Shown here: in pieces, positions 7,087 through 14,089 of the stretch
Numbering within the stretch: position 1 is the stretch's first letter
Layout: every line of letters begins with the position of its first letter
NCBI GenBank assembly: GCA_038848005.1
Contig: JAWCNZ010000022.1
Coordinates: 1-17,423 of the forward strand
From: JAWCNN01 sp038848005
Lineage (GTDB): Archaea; Thermoproteota; Bathyarchaeia; Bathyarchaeales; Bathycorpusculaceae
Length of the DNA stretch: 17,423 nt
Reading direction: 5' to 3'
Made by a program: the position numbers and the translations under genes
The notes under the pieces: generated by a model
Told to the model about the DNA's origin: nothing
The model's input: the letters and a program-made list of their open reading frames with translations, nothing else
Databases searched by the model: none

Positions 7087-7953
7087 TTATCCAAACCTTT
7101 TTTTCACGGATTCCACCAGCTTTCTTGAGCCTTTAGCCTTCAACTCCTTAGTCATCTCAACCGACGAAGCCAACTTCTCCAAAGTTTTATTCCAAACTCC
7201 TGAACGAACTTGTGTATGAATTATTTTTGTCCTTTTAAGCTCTAAAGCTTCATCAACTGGACAGACAATTTTGCATGCGCCACAGTAAACACAAAACAAC
7301 TCGTTTACATGAACCTTTTTGTCCTCCTCGGAAAAATAAAGGGCTCCAGCTACGGGGCAAACGTTTAGGCAGTCAGTACAACCTTCTGGGCATTTATCCG
7401 TGTGAATCAGTATTTTTCCGTGGAAAAACTTTTGCACTTGTATGGCGTTTTCTGGACATTTAAACTCGCAGACTCTGCAGCATGGGCAACGTTCTATTTC
7501 GATGTTGATTTTAGGTTTTCCTGTTGTTTGCCACGAGACATTAATTAGGTTCAGTGGACATGCTTTTTCGCATTTCACGCAGTTCGTTGGGCATTTACTC
7601 GTGTCAACTTGAATTTCACGTATCAACTGTGGAAAGCTTTCCTTCTCAATCACTAAAAGTGTATGCTCGCCGTTAACGGTTACCTTTACAGCTCCGAATG
7701 GACAGACTATGTCGCATATGCCGCAAAAATTGCATTTTGCCAAATCAACATCTACTTTGGCTTTTTTAGTCTTTTCACCTTGAATTTTGGGTTGCCGTTC
7801 AATTTTAATAGCATCTTTTGGACATGCCAAAGCGCAAATTTGACAGCCAACGCAAAGTTTCTTGTCAAGACTTAACCTGTAATTTTTTACATGCAACCTC
7901 CACTCTAACGTTAACGCTTCAGCTGTATCCGTCTTCAATGTTTTCAACAGCAT
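7087..7953 (-). CDS. Polyferredoxin with six 4Fe-4S cluster motifs
   Basis: From ATG 7953 the protein has 288 residues. It has six cluster motifs at about residues 34-45, 74-85, 121-133, 156-167, 188-200 and 221-232. Examples are CVGCQICALACP, CNFCGICDIVCP, CPTNCVKCEKACP and CVYCGACKIVCP. The third and fifth have an extra residue in the first CxxC spacing. The frame is open to 8070, but the longer version would overlap the methyltransferase end; GGTG 5 bases before ATG 7953 supports the shorter start. The C-terminal 50 residues are basic and helical. It is a multi-cluster electron wire, related in style to FwdF and MvhB-type polyferredoxins, and the operon with HdrA-MvhD implies it carries electrons to or from that flavoprotein. 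Confidence 0.88.
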   Translation of the reverse strand: MLLKTLKTDTAEALTLEWRLHVKNYRLSLDKKLCVGCQICALACPKDAIKIERQPKIQGEKTKKAKVDVDLAKCNFCGICDIVCPFGAVKVTVNGEHTLLVIEKESFPQLIREIQVDTSKCPTNCVKCEKACPLNLINVSWQTTGKPKINIEIERCPCCRVCEFKCPENAIQVQKFFHGKILIHTDKCPEGCTDCLNVCPVAGALYFSEEDKKVHVNELFCVYCGACKIVCPVDEALELKRTKIIHTQVRSGVWNKTLEKLASSVEMTKELKAKGSRKLVESVKKRFG

Positions 7954-8041
7954 CAGAACACCAACAGATATGCGGTGTCGGTTGAAATATAGCCTAACAT
8001 CAACTCCAATATAATAATTTAGCTTTAAAAAATCAAGATTT

Positions 8042-8599
8042 TTATGGTGAAATTCGGCAAACAGCCACATAACACTTTAAGCCTTCACCCTTCAAACCGA
8101 CAATGATGAAACCAGCATCCGCCACTAATCCTTTAAACTCATCAAAAGCAAAAGCTTTCTTCAAACCAGTAACCACAACCACTCCGTCTTTTCTCGCAGC
8201 TCGCCTAATTTCCATTAAAGTTTTGAGGGGTTTTGGCATGTTTTGGAGAAGCGTCACTCCAAAAACATGAGTGAAAACGTTTTCTTTAAATGGCATGTTA
8301 TCAGCGTCAGCCAAAACCAAATGTGTATTGCCAAAATTTTTTGCGCGTTTTTTGGCTTGAAACAAAATTTTCCTAGAAATGTCCAATCCAACAATGGCAT
8401 CCGCCTTTTCAGCTACATAACTAAACAATATTCCAGTTCCGCATCCAACATCCAAAACTAAAGCAGGTTTTTCCACCGCCAAATTTTCCAGCACCGCCTC
8501 GATTTTGGCTTTTTGTTCCTCAGCATAACGCAAATCGTACATTTCAGCAGTCAAATCGTACCGGCGCATAACAACACGTTTTCTTCTCCATTCATTCAT
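8042..8599 (-). CDS. Class I SAM-dependent methyltransferase (UbiE/type 11 style)
   Basis: A 185-residue Rossmann methyltransferase. Motif I is LVLDVGCGTG (47-56), the acidic motif II GLDIS (71-75), then LADADNMPF (96-104), and motif IV near GVTLLQNM (114-121). The N-terminal YDLTAEMYDLRYAEEQ region resembles small-molecule methyltransferases of the UbiE type. The substrate cannot be told. A second possible start is the ATG at codon 11. It is divergent from nucS with 14 bases between start codons and lies upstream of the polyferredoxin gene. The polyferredoxin has its own TATA-like stretch near 8012-8025, so co-transcription is possible but not required. Confidence 0.85.
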   Translation of the reverse strand: MNEWRRKRVVMRRYDLTAEMYDLRYAEEQKAKIEAVLENLAVEKPALVLDVGCGTGILFSYVAEKADAIVGLDISRKILFQAKKRAKNFGNTHLVLADADNMPFKENVFTHVFGVTLLQNMPKPLKTLMEIRRAARKDGVVVVTGLKKAFAFDEFKGLVADAGFIIVGLKGEGLKCYVAVCRISP

Positions 8600-8613
8600 G
8601 GCAACTCTTATGT

Positions 8614-9435
8614 GTGAAGTGGCTTTCTAAAGTTTATTGGCGAGAAGAAGTGGACGAATCCATAAATGTCCTAGTAAGCCCAAATGTTACGGATGTAGCC
8701 AACGCTATCAAAGAGGCTGTTTCCAAACGCAAAACAACAATTGTCGTAGGCAAATGTTGGGTTCACTACTTCGGCAGAGCAAAATCAAAACTTGAACCCG
8801 GCGAGCGCCTACTAATAATTAAGGCGGACGGCTCGCTTCTTGTCCATCGTTCAGTCGGTTATGAACCTGTTAACTGGCAACCGTCAGGCTGCATTTTTCA
8901 AGTCCAAACCAAAGATAACATTTTAGAGATTCGCGCTGTAAGACGCAAACCAGTCGAGTCAGTAAGCGTTTTCTTTGACAAAATCCACATGGTTTCCACT
9001 TTAAGCCTAACAGACACTGGAGAATTCGCTTTATATGCAAGCGAGGAAGACATGCAAAAAGCCATTTTACTAGAACCCTCAATTTTGGAAGAAGGTTTCA
9101 AACCAATAAGCTTCGAGAAAAAGGTTGAACCAGGATTTGTAGATGTCTATGGTGTGGATAATAATGGAAGGCTTGTTGTGGTGGAGATTAAACGCAAAAC
9201 AGCTGGAAAAGAAGCGGCGCTTCAACTTGCCAAATACATAGATGCAATCAAAGCCAAAGCAAACCGTGAAGTACGTGGAATTCTCGCCGCACCAGCAATA
9301 GCAAAAAACGTTCAGAGGTTGCTGGCAACTTTGGGATTGGAATTTAAGGCTTTAAACCCTAAAAAATGTGCAGAAATCTTGACAAGGTCTGAAACAAGAA
9401 AACTGGAGGCATTTTTCAAAGAGGAAAAACCATAA
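8614..9435 (+). CDS. nucS: Endonuclease NucS/EndoMS (mismatch-specific)
   Basis: A 273-residue nuclease. The N-terminal half is the DNA-binding and dimer domain with GRAKS (54-58), GERLLIIKADGSLLVHR (63-79) and NWQPSG (87-92). The C-terminal half is the RecB-like nuclease core with Glu154 (LEPSI), Asp177 (FVDVYG), Glu191-x-Lys193 (EIK) and TAGKEAALQLAKY. The extreme C-terminus KLEAFF looks like a PCNA-interacting box lacking the leading Gln. NucS cleaves both strands at mismatched bases (EndoMS) and substitutes for MutS/MutL in many archaea and Actinobacteria. The start is GTG at 8614; the nearby ATG at 8610 is out of frame. Its start codon is 14 bases from that of the divergent methyltransferase. 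Confidence 0.95.
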   Translation: MKWLSKVYWREEVDESINVLVSPNVTDVANAIKEAVSKRKTTIVVGKCWVHYFGRAKSKLEPGERLLIIKADGSLLVHRSVGYEPVNWQPSGCIFQVQTKDNILEIRAVRRKPVESVSVFFDKIHMVSTLSLTDTGEFALYASEEDMQKAILLEPSILEEGFKPISFEKKVEPGFVDVYGVDNNGRLVVVEIKRKTAGKEAALQLAKYIDAIKAKANREVRGILAAPAIAKNVQRLLATLGLEFKALNPKKCAEILTRSETRKLEAFFKEEKP

Positions 9436-9460
9436 GTTCATTTATTCGTTGGTTATTCTT

Positions 9461-9613
9461 TTAAATTTTACATAAATCTTTAAACCATTTTTCGTTTTTG
9501 AATGATTCAATAGTTTCTTTAATAACATCCTCCACAGCCATAAGATACCTCATCGAAGGCTCTATCCACGAAGTATCGCAGATTGAGTGAAAGTCGGCGG
9601 AGATTCGCTGCAC
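9461..9613 (-). pseudogene. Short relict open frame between nucS and glyA
   Basis: On the minus strand a protein-like segment of about 50 residues reads from GTG 9613 (QRISADFHSICDTSWIEP, then an acidic/basic helix VEDVIKETIESFKNEKWFKD) to TAA at 9461. An in-frame stop lies just upstream of the segment, at about 9631-9633, and no ribosome site is evident. It could be the last piece of a decayed gene or a small protein. I do not recognise it. The remainder of the 289-base gap holds only AT-rich sequence and the glyA promoter. Confidence 0.3.
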
Positions 9614-9663
9614 TTCCGAGTAGCCATATTACATTTTTTACAATAAATATTCCTACCTACAAG

Positions 9664-9672
9664 TATAAATAT
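9664..9672 (+). promoter_or_regulatory. TATA box of glyA
   Basis: TATAAATAT lies about 53-61 bases before the ATG at 9725, which would put transcription start near 9693 and leave a leader of about 30 bases containing GAGATGG (9711-9717). Confidence 0.5.
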
Positions 9673-9724
9673 GGCTTTTTATTTACTGAATGGGATTTAC
9701 GCTATAAACTGAGATGGTTTGGAA

Positions 9725-11071
9725 ATGAGTGACATATTCAGTTTAGCCCTTGAATTGGTTGAAGCCAGCCGAGCCCACGAACAATATAGGGATATTGAAT
9801 GTATAAATTTGATAGCAAGCGAGGGCATAAAATCTCCAGCCGTGAAAGAAATGCTTAGGCTTTGCATGGACCTTGAAAGTCGCTATGCAGAAGGCGAAAA
9901 CGACCTTGAAGGACACGTTAAAGTTCGGTACTATCAAGGTCAAAAATATATAACAAAAATTGAAAACTGCGCGGCAGACATAATCAAAAACTTGTTTAAG
10001 TGTAGTTGGACTGACGTGCGCCTAGTTTCGGGTACACATGCGAATTTGGCTACATTCAAAGGCTTGTCTTTAGCAACTAAAAATCGAAAAATGGTTGTGA
10101 CGCCGCTGAGCTGTGGCGCACACATATCCCATGATTATGCTGGTTTGGCAGGGAGAGTTCTAGGTTTAGAAATGATAGACCACGCTTATGATATTAAGGA
10201 GATGAATATAGACGCGGATAAATCCGCTGATGTAATAAGGGCGGCTAAGCCTGGAATAATAACTTTCGGCGGAAGCCTGTTCCTTTTTCCACATCCAATT
10301 AAAGAATTGCGAAGTGTCGCCGACGAGGTGGGTGCTTACATCGCTTATGACGCAGCACACGTTTTAGGGCTTATTGCTGGCGGAGCCTTCCAAGACCCGC
10401 TTAGAGAAGGCGCAGATTTCGTGACGGCTTCAACCCACAAAACTTTTCCAGGTCCACAAGGTGGTTTAATACTTGCAGACGCAAAAAACAATAGAATGGA
10501 AAATGCCATAAAATGGGTTCAACATGCAGTTTTTCCATTAAGCACTTCAAACACGCACTTGGCTAGGCTGCCAGCCTTAGGAATAGCCGCTCTTGAACTG
10601 AAAATCTTCGGCGAGAAATTAGCAAAGCAAACCGTTAAAAACGCGCAGACAGCTGGGCAATATCTCTACGAACACGGCGTTAAAGTCCTCGGCGAGCATA
10701 AAGGCTTCACCATGTCGCATCAATTAGCCGTAGACGTCCGCGAATACGGAGGTGGGAAAAAAGTTGCCCAAGACCTGGAAGAAGCAAACATAATCTTAAA
10801 CAAGAATTTGCTGCCATACGACGACCAAAACAACCGCGACAACCCATCAGGCATTAGAATAGGCTTTCAAGACGTAACACGCAGAGGATTCAAAGAAAGC
10901 GACATCAAATACCTCTGCGATTTAATGTTAAGCGTCATCAAAGGAAAACGTAAACCACAAGAAGTCAAAGAAGAGGTAATCGCCTTCAAGAAACAATTCA
11001 ACAAGGTGGAGTACGGCTTCAACAGTGTTGAAGAAGCCATGAAATATTTAACGAGTAACCTTGGAAAGTAA
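9725..11071 (+). CDS. glyA: Serine hydroxymethyltransferase
   Basis: A PLP enzyme of 448 residues (450 from a TTG at 9719). It interconverts serine and glycine, loading a C1 unit onto tetrahydrofolate or tetrahydromethanopterin. Visible: the N-terminal INLIASEG segment (29-36 numbered from TTG), SGTHANL for cofactor phosphate, YDAAHVLGLIAGG with the PLP-ring Asp211, and THKTFPGPQGG with the Schiff-base Lys241. The usual TTHKTLRGPRGG is altered here to THKTFPGPQGG, as expected of divergent archaeal forms. ATG 9725 is preferred over TTG 9719 because GAGATGG sits 7 bases before it. Convergent with the ADH synthase gene, with 25 bases between the stops. Confidence 0.93.
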   Translation: MSDIFSLALELVEASRAHEQYRDIECINLIASEGIKSPAVKEMLRLCMDLESRYAEGENDLEGHVKVRYYQGQKYITKIENCAADIIKNLFKCSWTDVRLVSGTHANLATFKGLSLATKNRKMVVTPLSCGAHISHDYAGLAGRVLGLEMIDHAYDIKEMNIDADKSADVIRAAKPGIITFGGSLFLFPHPIKELRSVADEVGAYIAYDAAHVLGLIAGGAFQDPLREGADFVTASTHKTFPGPQGGLILADAKNNRMENAIKWVQHAVFPLSTSNTHLARLPALGIAALELKIFGEKLAKQTVKNAQTAGQYLYEHGVKVLGEHKGFTMSHQLAVDVREYGGGKKVAQDLEEANIILNKNLLPYDDQNNRDNPSGIRIGFQDVTRRGFKESDIKYLCDLMLSVIKGKRKPQEVKEEVIAFKKQFNKVEYGFNSVEEAMKYLTSNLGK

Positions 11072-11096
11072 CTGTTTAACGCTGCCTAGCTTTTCT

Positions 11097-11909
11097 CTAT
11101 TTCATGTATTTTTCTAAGGCTGTTTTAACGTCTAAGCCTTCGTGGACGATGCCACATATAACCCTAACCATCTTCGTTGGATTTTCATGCTGAAAAACAT
11201 TTCTTCCAGCAGCCACTCCAGCTCCGCCGGCACGCACCGAATCATAAACCATCTGGCAAAACTCCTCATCAGTGTTTGTTTTGGGTCCACCCGCCATAAC
11301 AACAGGCACTGGACAGCCCTTAACAACCTCCCTAAAAGTTTCTTCACTTCCAGTGTAATTAGTCTTTATTATGTCTGCCCCAAGCTCAGCGCCTATGCGG
11401 GCGGCATGCTTAACCACATCCACGTTATACTGGTCTTTTATTTTTTCACCTCGTGGATACATCATTGCAAGAAGCGGTATCCCCCAGTCTTCGCATATTT
11501 TCGCCGTTTCACCCAAAAACTTAAGCTGTTCAGGCTCTGTTTTTGACCCAACATTTACGTGAATGGAAACTGCATCAGCGCCAAGCTTAATAGCCTCTAC
11601 AACATCAGCCACCTGCACTTTAGCGTCAGGGTCCGGACCCAAAACCGTGCTTCCCGAAAGATGCAATATCAACCCTATATCTTTACCATAACCCCTATAG
11701 CCCGCCTTTATAATTCCCTTATGCAATAGAACGGCATTTGCCCCTCCCTCAGCAACATGGTCAACAATGCTCCGCATGTCATACAAACCCTTAATAGGTC
11801 CAACAGTTATCCCATGATCCATAGGAATTATAACGGTTCTCTTCGTATTTCGATTCATTATACGGTCAATCCGAATCCTCTTTCCAATATCAACCACGGC
11901 AAACCCCAC
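11097..11909 (-). CDS. 2-amino-3,7-dideoxy-D-threo-hept-6-ulosonate (ADH) synthase, or related class I aldolase
   Basis: A 270-residue DeoC/LacD-fold aldolase, close in motif order to the MJ0400 family: VIIPMDHG (26-33), GGANAVLLHKG (55-65), IHVNVGS (116-122), AMMYPRG (148-154), IIKTNYTG (180-187) with the Schiff-base Lys182, MAGGPKTNTDEEF (205-217) and AGRNVFQH (234-241). ADH synthase joins aspartate semialdehyde with a deoxyketohexose phosphate in the archaeal alternative start of the shikimate route. The close relative, archaeal class I fructose-bisphosphate aldolase, cannot be excluded from sequence motifs alone. The start is GTG 11909, or GTG 11897 (four codons later), which has GGGG about 6 bases upstream. 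No partner shikimate gene is in view. Confidence 0.85.
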   Translation of the reverse strand: MGFAVVDIGKRIRIDRIMNRNTKRTVIIPMDHGITVGPIKGLYDMRSIVDHVAEGGANAVLLHKGIIKAGYRGYGKDIGLILHLSGSTVLGPDPDAKVQVADVVEAIKLGADAVSIHVNVGSKTEPEQLKFLGETAKICEDWGIPLLAMMYPRGEKIKDQYNVDVVKHAARIGAELGADIIKTNYTGSEETFREVVKGCPVPVVMAGGPKTNTDEEFCQMVYDSVRAGGAGVAAGRNVFQHENPTKMVRVICGIVHEGLDVKTALEKYMK

Positions 11910-12046
11910 TTTTCACATATCAAATTACCAAAATAAAGATTACTATTCCCCATCATGGGTATAAATTAGTTTTATGCGGGAAACATAAGAAAGAGAAGGA
12001 AGAATAAAATGGCTAAATTTCACATCTATTATGCATTATGCGTAAA

Positions 12047-12138
12047 CGGGCGGGGTGGGATTTGAACCCACGACCACAAGCTTTCTTCTCGCTTGCGTTT
12101 AGGAGGCTTGCGCCCTATCCATACTAGGCTACCCGCCC
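12047..12138 (-). tRNA. tRNA-Arg (anticodon CCT) with a 17-base intron
   Basis: Acceptor GGGCGGG (12132-12138) pairs with CCCGCCC, and the discriminator G is at 12047. The D-stem is GCCT/GGGC, the anticodon stem CAAGC/GCTTG, the loop CTCCTA+A, and the T-arm GTGGG-TTCAAAT-CCCAC. The loop is interrupted between positions 37 and 38 by about 17 bases (12083-12099), the usual archaeal intron site. CCA is not encoded. The intron repeats the CAAGC half of the anticodon stem. Transcribed divergently from tRNA-Leu, with TTTAAA near 12160 as a likely TATA box. Confidence 0.9.
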
Positions 12139-12234
12139 ACAAAATCAATAACCAAAGAACATTTTAAACCTTAACGCACATTTATCACACAAAAAACTTA
12201 AACTATACAGTAACATTCAAAATGAAATGGCAAC
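12139..12234. promoter_or_regulatory. Divergent promoter region between tRNA-Arg and tRNA-Leu
   Basis: A 96-base AT-rich spacer. On the minus strand GGTTTAAAATG (about 12157-12167) lies some 20-28 bases before tRNA-Arg. On the plus strand CTTAAACTATAC (about 12197-12208) lies about 27-38 bases before tRNA-Leu. Both spacings fit TATA boxes of archaeal tRNA genes. Confidence 0.4.
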
Positions 12235-12355
12235 GCGGGGGTACCCGAGCCAGGTCTAAATGGGCTGTTCAGGGGCGCAGACCAGCCTAAGACAAGGGGG
12301 AGGACTTAAGATCCTCTGGCGTAGGCCTCCGTGGGTTCAAATCCCACCCCCCGCA
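12235..12355 (+). tRNA. tRNA-Leu (anticodon TAA) with a probable non-canonical 36-base D-arm intron
   Basis: Acceptor GCGGGGG (12235-12241) pairs with CCCCCGC (12348-12354), discriminator A12355. The anticodon stem is GAGGA/TCCTC around CTTAAGA, so anticodon TAA (12307-12309). A class II variable arm (GGC-GTAG-GCC) and T-arm GTGGG/CCCAC follow. The gene is 36 bases too long, and the extra lies before the anticodon stem. Removing 12260-12295 leaves D-stem CCC/GGG, a standard Leu D-loop, and one base (G) before the anticodon stem. The removed piece carries a bulge-helix-bulge: central helix GTCT/AGAC, 3-base bulges AAA and AAG, inner helix TGGGCTG/CAGCCTA. The usual outer helix is not evident. 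No CCA is encoded. Confidence 0.85.
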
Positions 12356-12434
12356 CTATATACGTGAAAATCGCCTGGAGGTTTGTAATGGCGATGTTAA
12401 GCGTATTTTGGCTTTCTGAAAATTTTTCCTCCAT
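12306..12434 (-). CDS. Short coupled open frame reading into the 3' end of tRNA-Leu
   Basis: ATG 12434 starts 2 bases after the recombinase pseudogene stop, with GGAG about 8 bases ahead. The frame reads MEEKFSESQNTLNIAITNLQ, then continues into the antisense of the tRNA-Leu T-arm (residues RGVGFEP), stopping at 12306. The last third is therefore an artefact of tRNA sequence. The first 26 or so residues look like the start of a real gene of an integrated element, cut off where the element joined the tRNA. Low confidence as an expressed protein. Confidence 0.3.
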   Translation of the reverse strand: MEEKFSESQNTLNIAITNLQAIFTYIVRGVGFEPTEAYARGS

Positions 12435-12436
12435 CG

Positions 12437-13038
12437 TTATATTCTCCTGTCACATATTCGAAGCCTATCTATTAGGGCGCAGCCTCTTTGACGTTTTGCG
12501 ACCTTTGAAATGTATTCTTGTTTGTCTTTGAAAAGTTCTTCAGCTAATGTGATGTAAATCAGTGTGTTGTTTATGTTTCTGTGGCCTAGGATCTGCTTAA
12601 CATATAGGATGTCTTTGGTTCTATGATATTCCATTGTGGCTGTCCAATGGCGTAAGGTCTTAAAAGTTATTTGCAGTATTCTGGGATTTTTCAGTTTGTA
12701 AGCCACTCTTTTTCTCTGCTGCACGAAATGGTCATTGTGATGGTCAAGTCGCATGCCCGAAGCTGAGAATATTCTGTTTCCATATTTCCTTGGGAGATTT
12801 TCAAGCATGGCTGCGAGTTTGGCGCTTATGTGGAATATTCTTGGGTTTGACCCTTTTCTGGGGTTATGCGGATTGTTTTTGTGGCTGCATCGATATCTGT
12901 CCATTGGAGTTGTCATGCTCCTCCCGGTCGCATACCTGTTTCTTTAAGTAGTTGGAGGAAGCATGCCATCCTTGGGCTGCAGCCTGCTTTTGCGTAACCG
13001 TAAAGTTTTGTTCTTTTAGTGCCTCCTAACAGCAGATG
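12437..13038 (-). pseudogene. Tyrosine recombinase/integrase, degenerate
   Basis: Reading across frames gives the catalytic half of a tyrosine recombinase. Visible pieces: FLQLLKETGMRPG with the first catalytic Arg; an in-frame TGA (12913-12915) where Trp is expected; QLQWTDIDAATKTIRITPEKG with the beta-hairpin Lys; a one-base deletion at the G run (12851-12853); and the intact tail 12437-12916 with TFKTLRHWTATMEYHRTK, ILGHRNINNT and the nucleophile Tyr in NTLIYI. The HxxR box has Lys for His (KTLR). No N-terminal arm-binding domain is found. With a nonsense codon and a frameshift it is inactive. Its 3' end lies 82 bases from the 3' end of tRNA-Leu, as for an integrase at an attachment site. 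Confidence 0.8.
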
Positions 13039-13125
13039 GTAAGAGAAACTTGAAAAGGCGCTAAAAAGGATTCAAATGCGCATCAAAAGTAGAAAGCGGA
13101 AAGGGAATGCAGAAAACATGAGAGA

Positions 13126-13869
13126 TTAACCCTTTTTTATTGCGTGAAACACTACAGTTTCTTTTAAGAGATTTAATGGTTTTTTTTCTGTTAGTTTATT
13201 AAAAACAATCCACACGTAAGCGTAAAAAGGTATTTTTCTGTCAGAAAATTCATATAGCCAAGGTTGGAATGGGGGAAAACCCAGAAGTTTTGCATCACAA
13301 ACTTGAAAACCAGAATGGTTAAGGATTCGAATTAACTTGTTAAAACTTAATCGGCAATGTCTTTCGTAATGAATCCCCGCAAATTTTGCTGTAAGAATTC
13401 TCGTCATGCTTTTTGGTGCGAAAGAGTCAAACATCAACAATGGATTCATAATATTGGAGGTTGAACCGATAAATGAAGCCCTAGATTTACAAACGCGTGA
13501 AATCTCGTCTATGGCTTCTTGGTTGTTTGGTATATGTTCTAGGACGTCAACACAAACAGCCAAGTCAAATATTTGTTGCCGAAAAGGTAAGGCCTTTAGG
13601 CTTGCCACTACAAAATTGAAGTTCTTATAACCTTTTTTCTTAGCCTTCTGATTCGACTCACTAATATTCCAACGGCTTATATCTACCCCTATGACAAAAA
13701 CATTATTCGGCACATAAGACAGGCTGGATACATTTCGCCCGCAACCCGCATCAAGTAGCATGCATGGCTTTTTAAATTGCCGTTGACAAACCTGTTCAAG
13801 TAAAAAACGATAAAAAACATAGCAGTACTTGCCAAGATGCCAAAACTTTTTGACAATATAGCCACTCAT
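13126..13869 (-). CDS. Class I SAM-dependent methyltransferase (type 11), island cargo
   Basis: A 247-residue protein with a complete Rossmann methyltransferase core: MLLDAGCGRN (37-46), the acidic GVDIS (61-65), VASLKALPF (88-96) and VDVLEHI (107-113). The C-terminal part is aromatic and basic (PPFQPWLYEF, IPFYAYVWIV), perhaps touching membrane or lipid. Similar enzymes modify polyprenyl or sugar-linked small molecules, but the substrate here cannot be read. It is the only intact gene between the two recombinase pseudogenes and is AT-rich, consistent with transferred cargo. There is no evident ribosome site before ATG 13869; a leaderless transcript is possible. Confidence 0.8.
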   Translation of the reverse strand: MSGYIVKKFWHLGKYCYVFYRFLLEQVCQRQFKKPCMLLDAGCGRNVSSLSYVPNNVFVIGVDISRWNISESNQKAKKKGYKNFNFVVASLKALPFRQQIFDLAVCVDVLEHIPNNQEAIDEISRVCKSRASFIGSTSNIMNPLLMFDSFAPKSMTRILTAKFAGIHYERHCRLSFNKLIRILNHSGFQVCDAKLLGFPPFQPWLYEFSDRKIPFYAYVWIVFNKLTEKKPLNLLKETVVFHAIKKG

Positions 13870-14089
13870 GAGTTTATCAAGTAAACTTTTACAGAGTCGC
13901 AGTAATAAAACTTACTGCAAGCAAAGTTTCCTTACCAAACTCTAAGATTTTAAACCGATTTTTAAAATTACCCCTCGCACTTTCCAACTAATCCTCCTTA
14001 GGATTTTTAATAAAAGCTTTGTTATGTTTGGAAATTTTATTCATTTAGTCGCTGTTAATGGAACGCGATTTAGCATTATGTCGGTGGTG
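13870..14089. other. AT-rich gap inside the decayed element
   Basis: No supported gene. It holds a 6-bp hairpin (AATCCT 13990-13995 with AGGATT 14000-14005) followed by T5 on the plus strand, and on the minus strand an AAGGAGG followed by a TTG-started frame of about 33 residues that has no recognisable content. Confidence 0.5.

Noticed and set aside
12331..12531. Plus-strand frame with GGAGG before an internal ATG (about 12391)
   Set aside because: It starts inside tRNA-Leu, is antisense to the recombinase tail and has no recognisable content; the ribosome-site match is probably chance.
13041..13127. Plus-strand stretch reading a Lys/Arg-rich helix ending KGNAENMRD
   Set aside because: It has no start codon at its beginning and an in-frame stop just upstream; perhaps gene debris but not supportable as a gene.
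13905..14000. Minus-strand TTG-started frame of about 33 residues behind AAGGAGG
   Set aside because: Composition is unremarkable, no motif is present, and the strong ribosome-site match alone is not enough in AT-rich sequence.
13990..14008. Hairpin followed by T5 resembling a bacterial terminator
   Set aside because: No plus-strand gene ends upstream of it, and archaeal termination does not depend on such hairpins.
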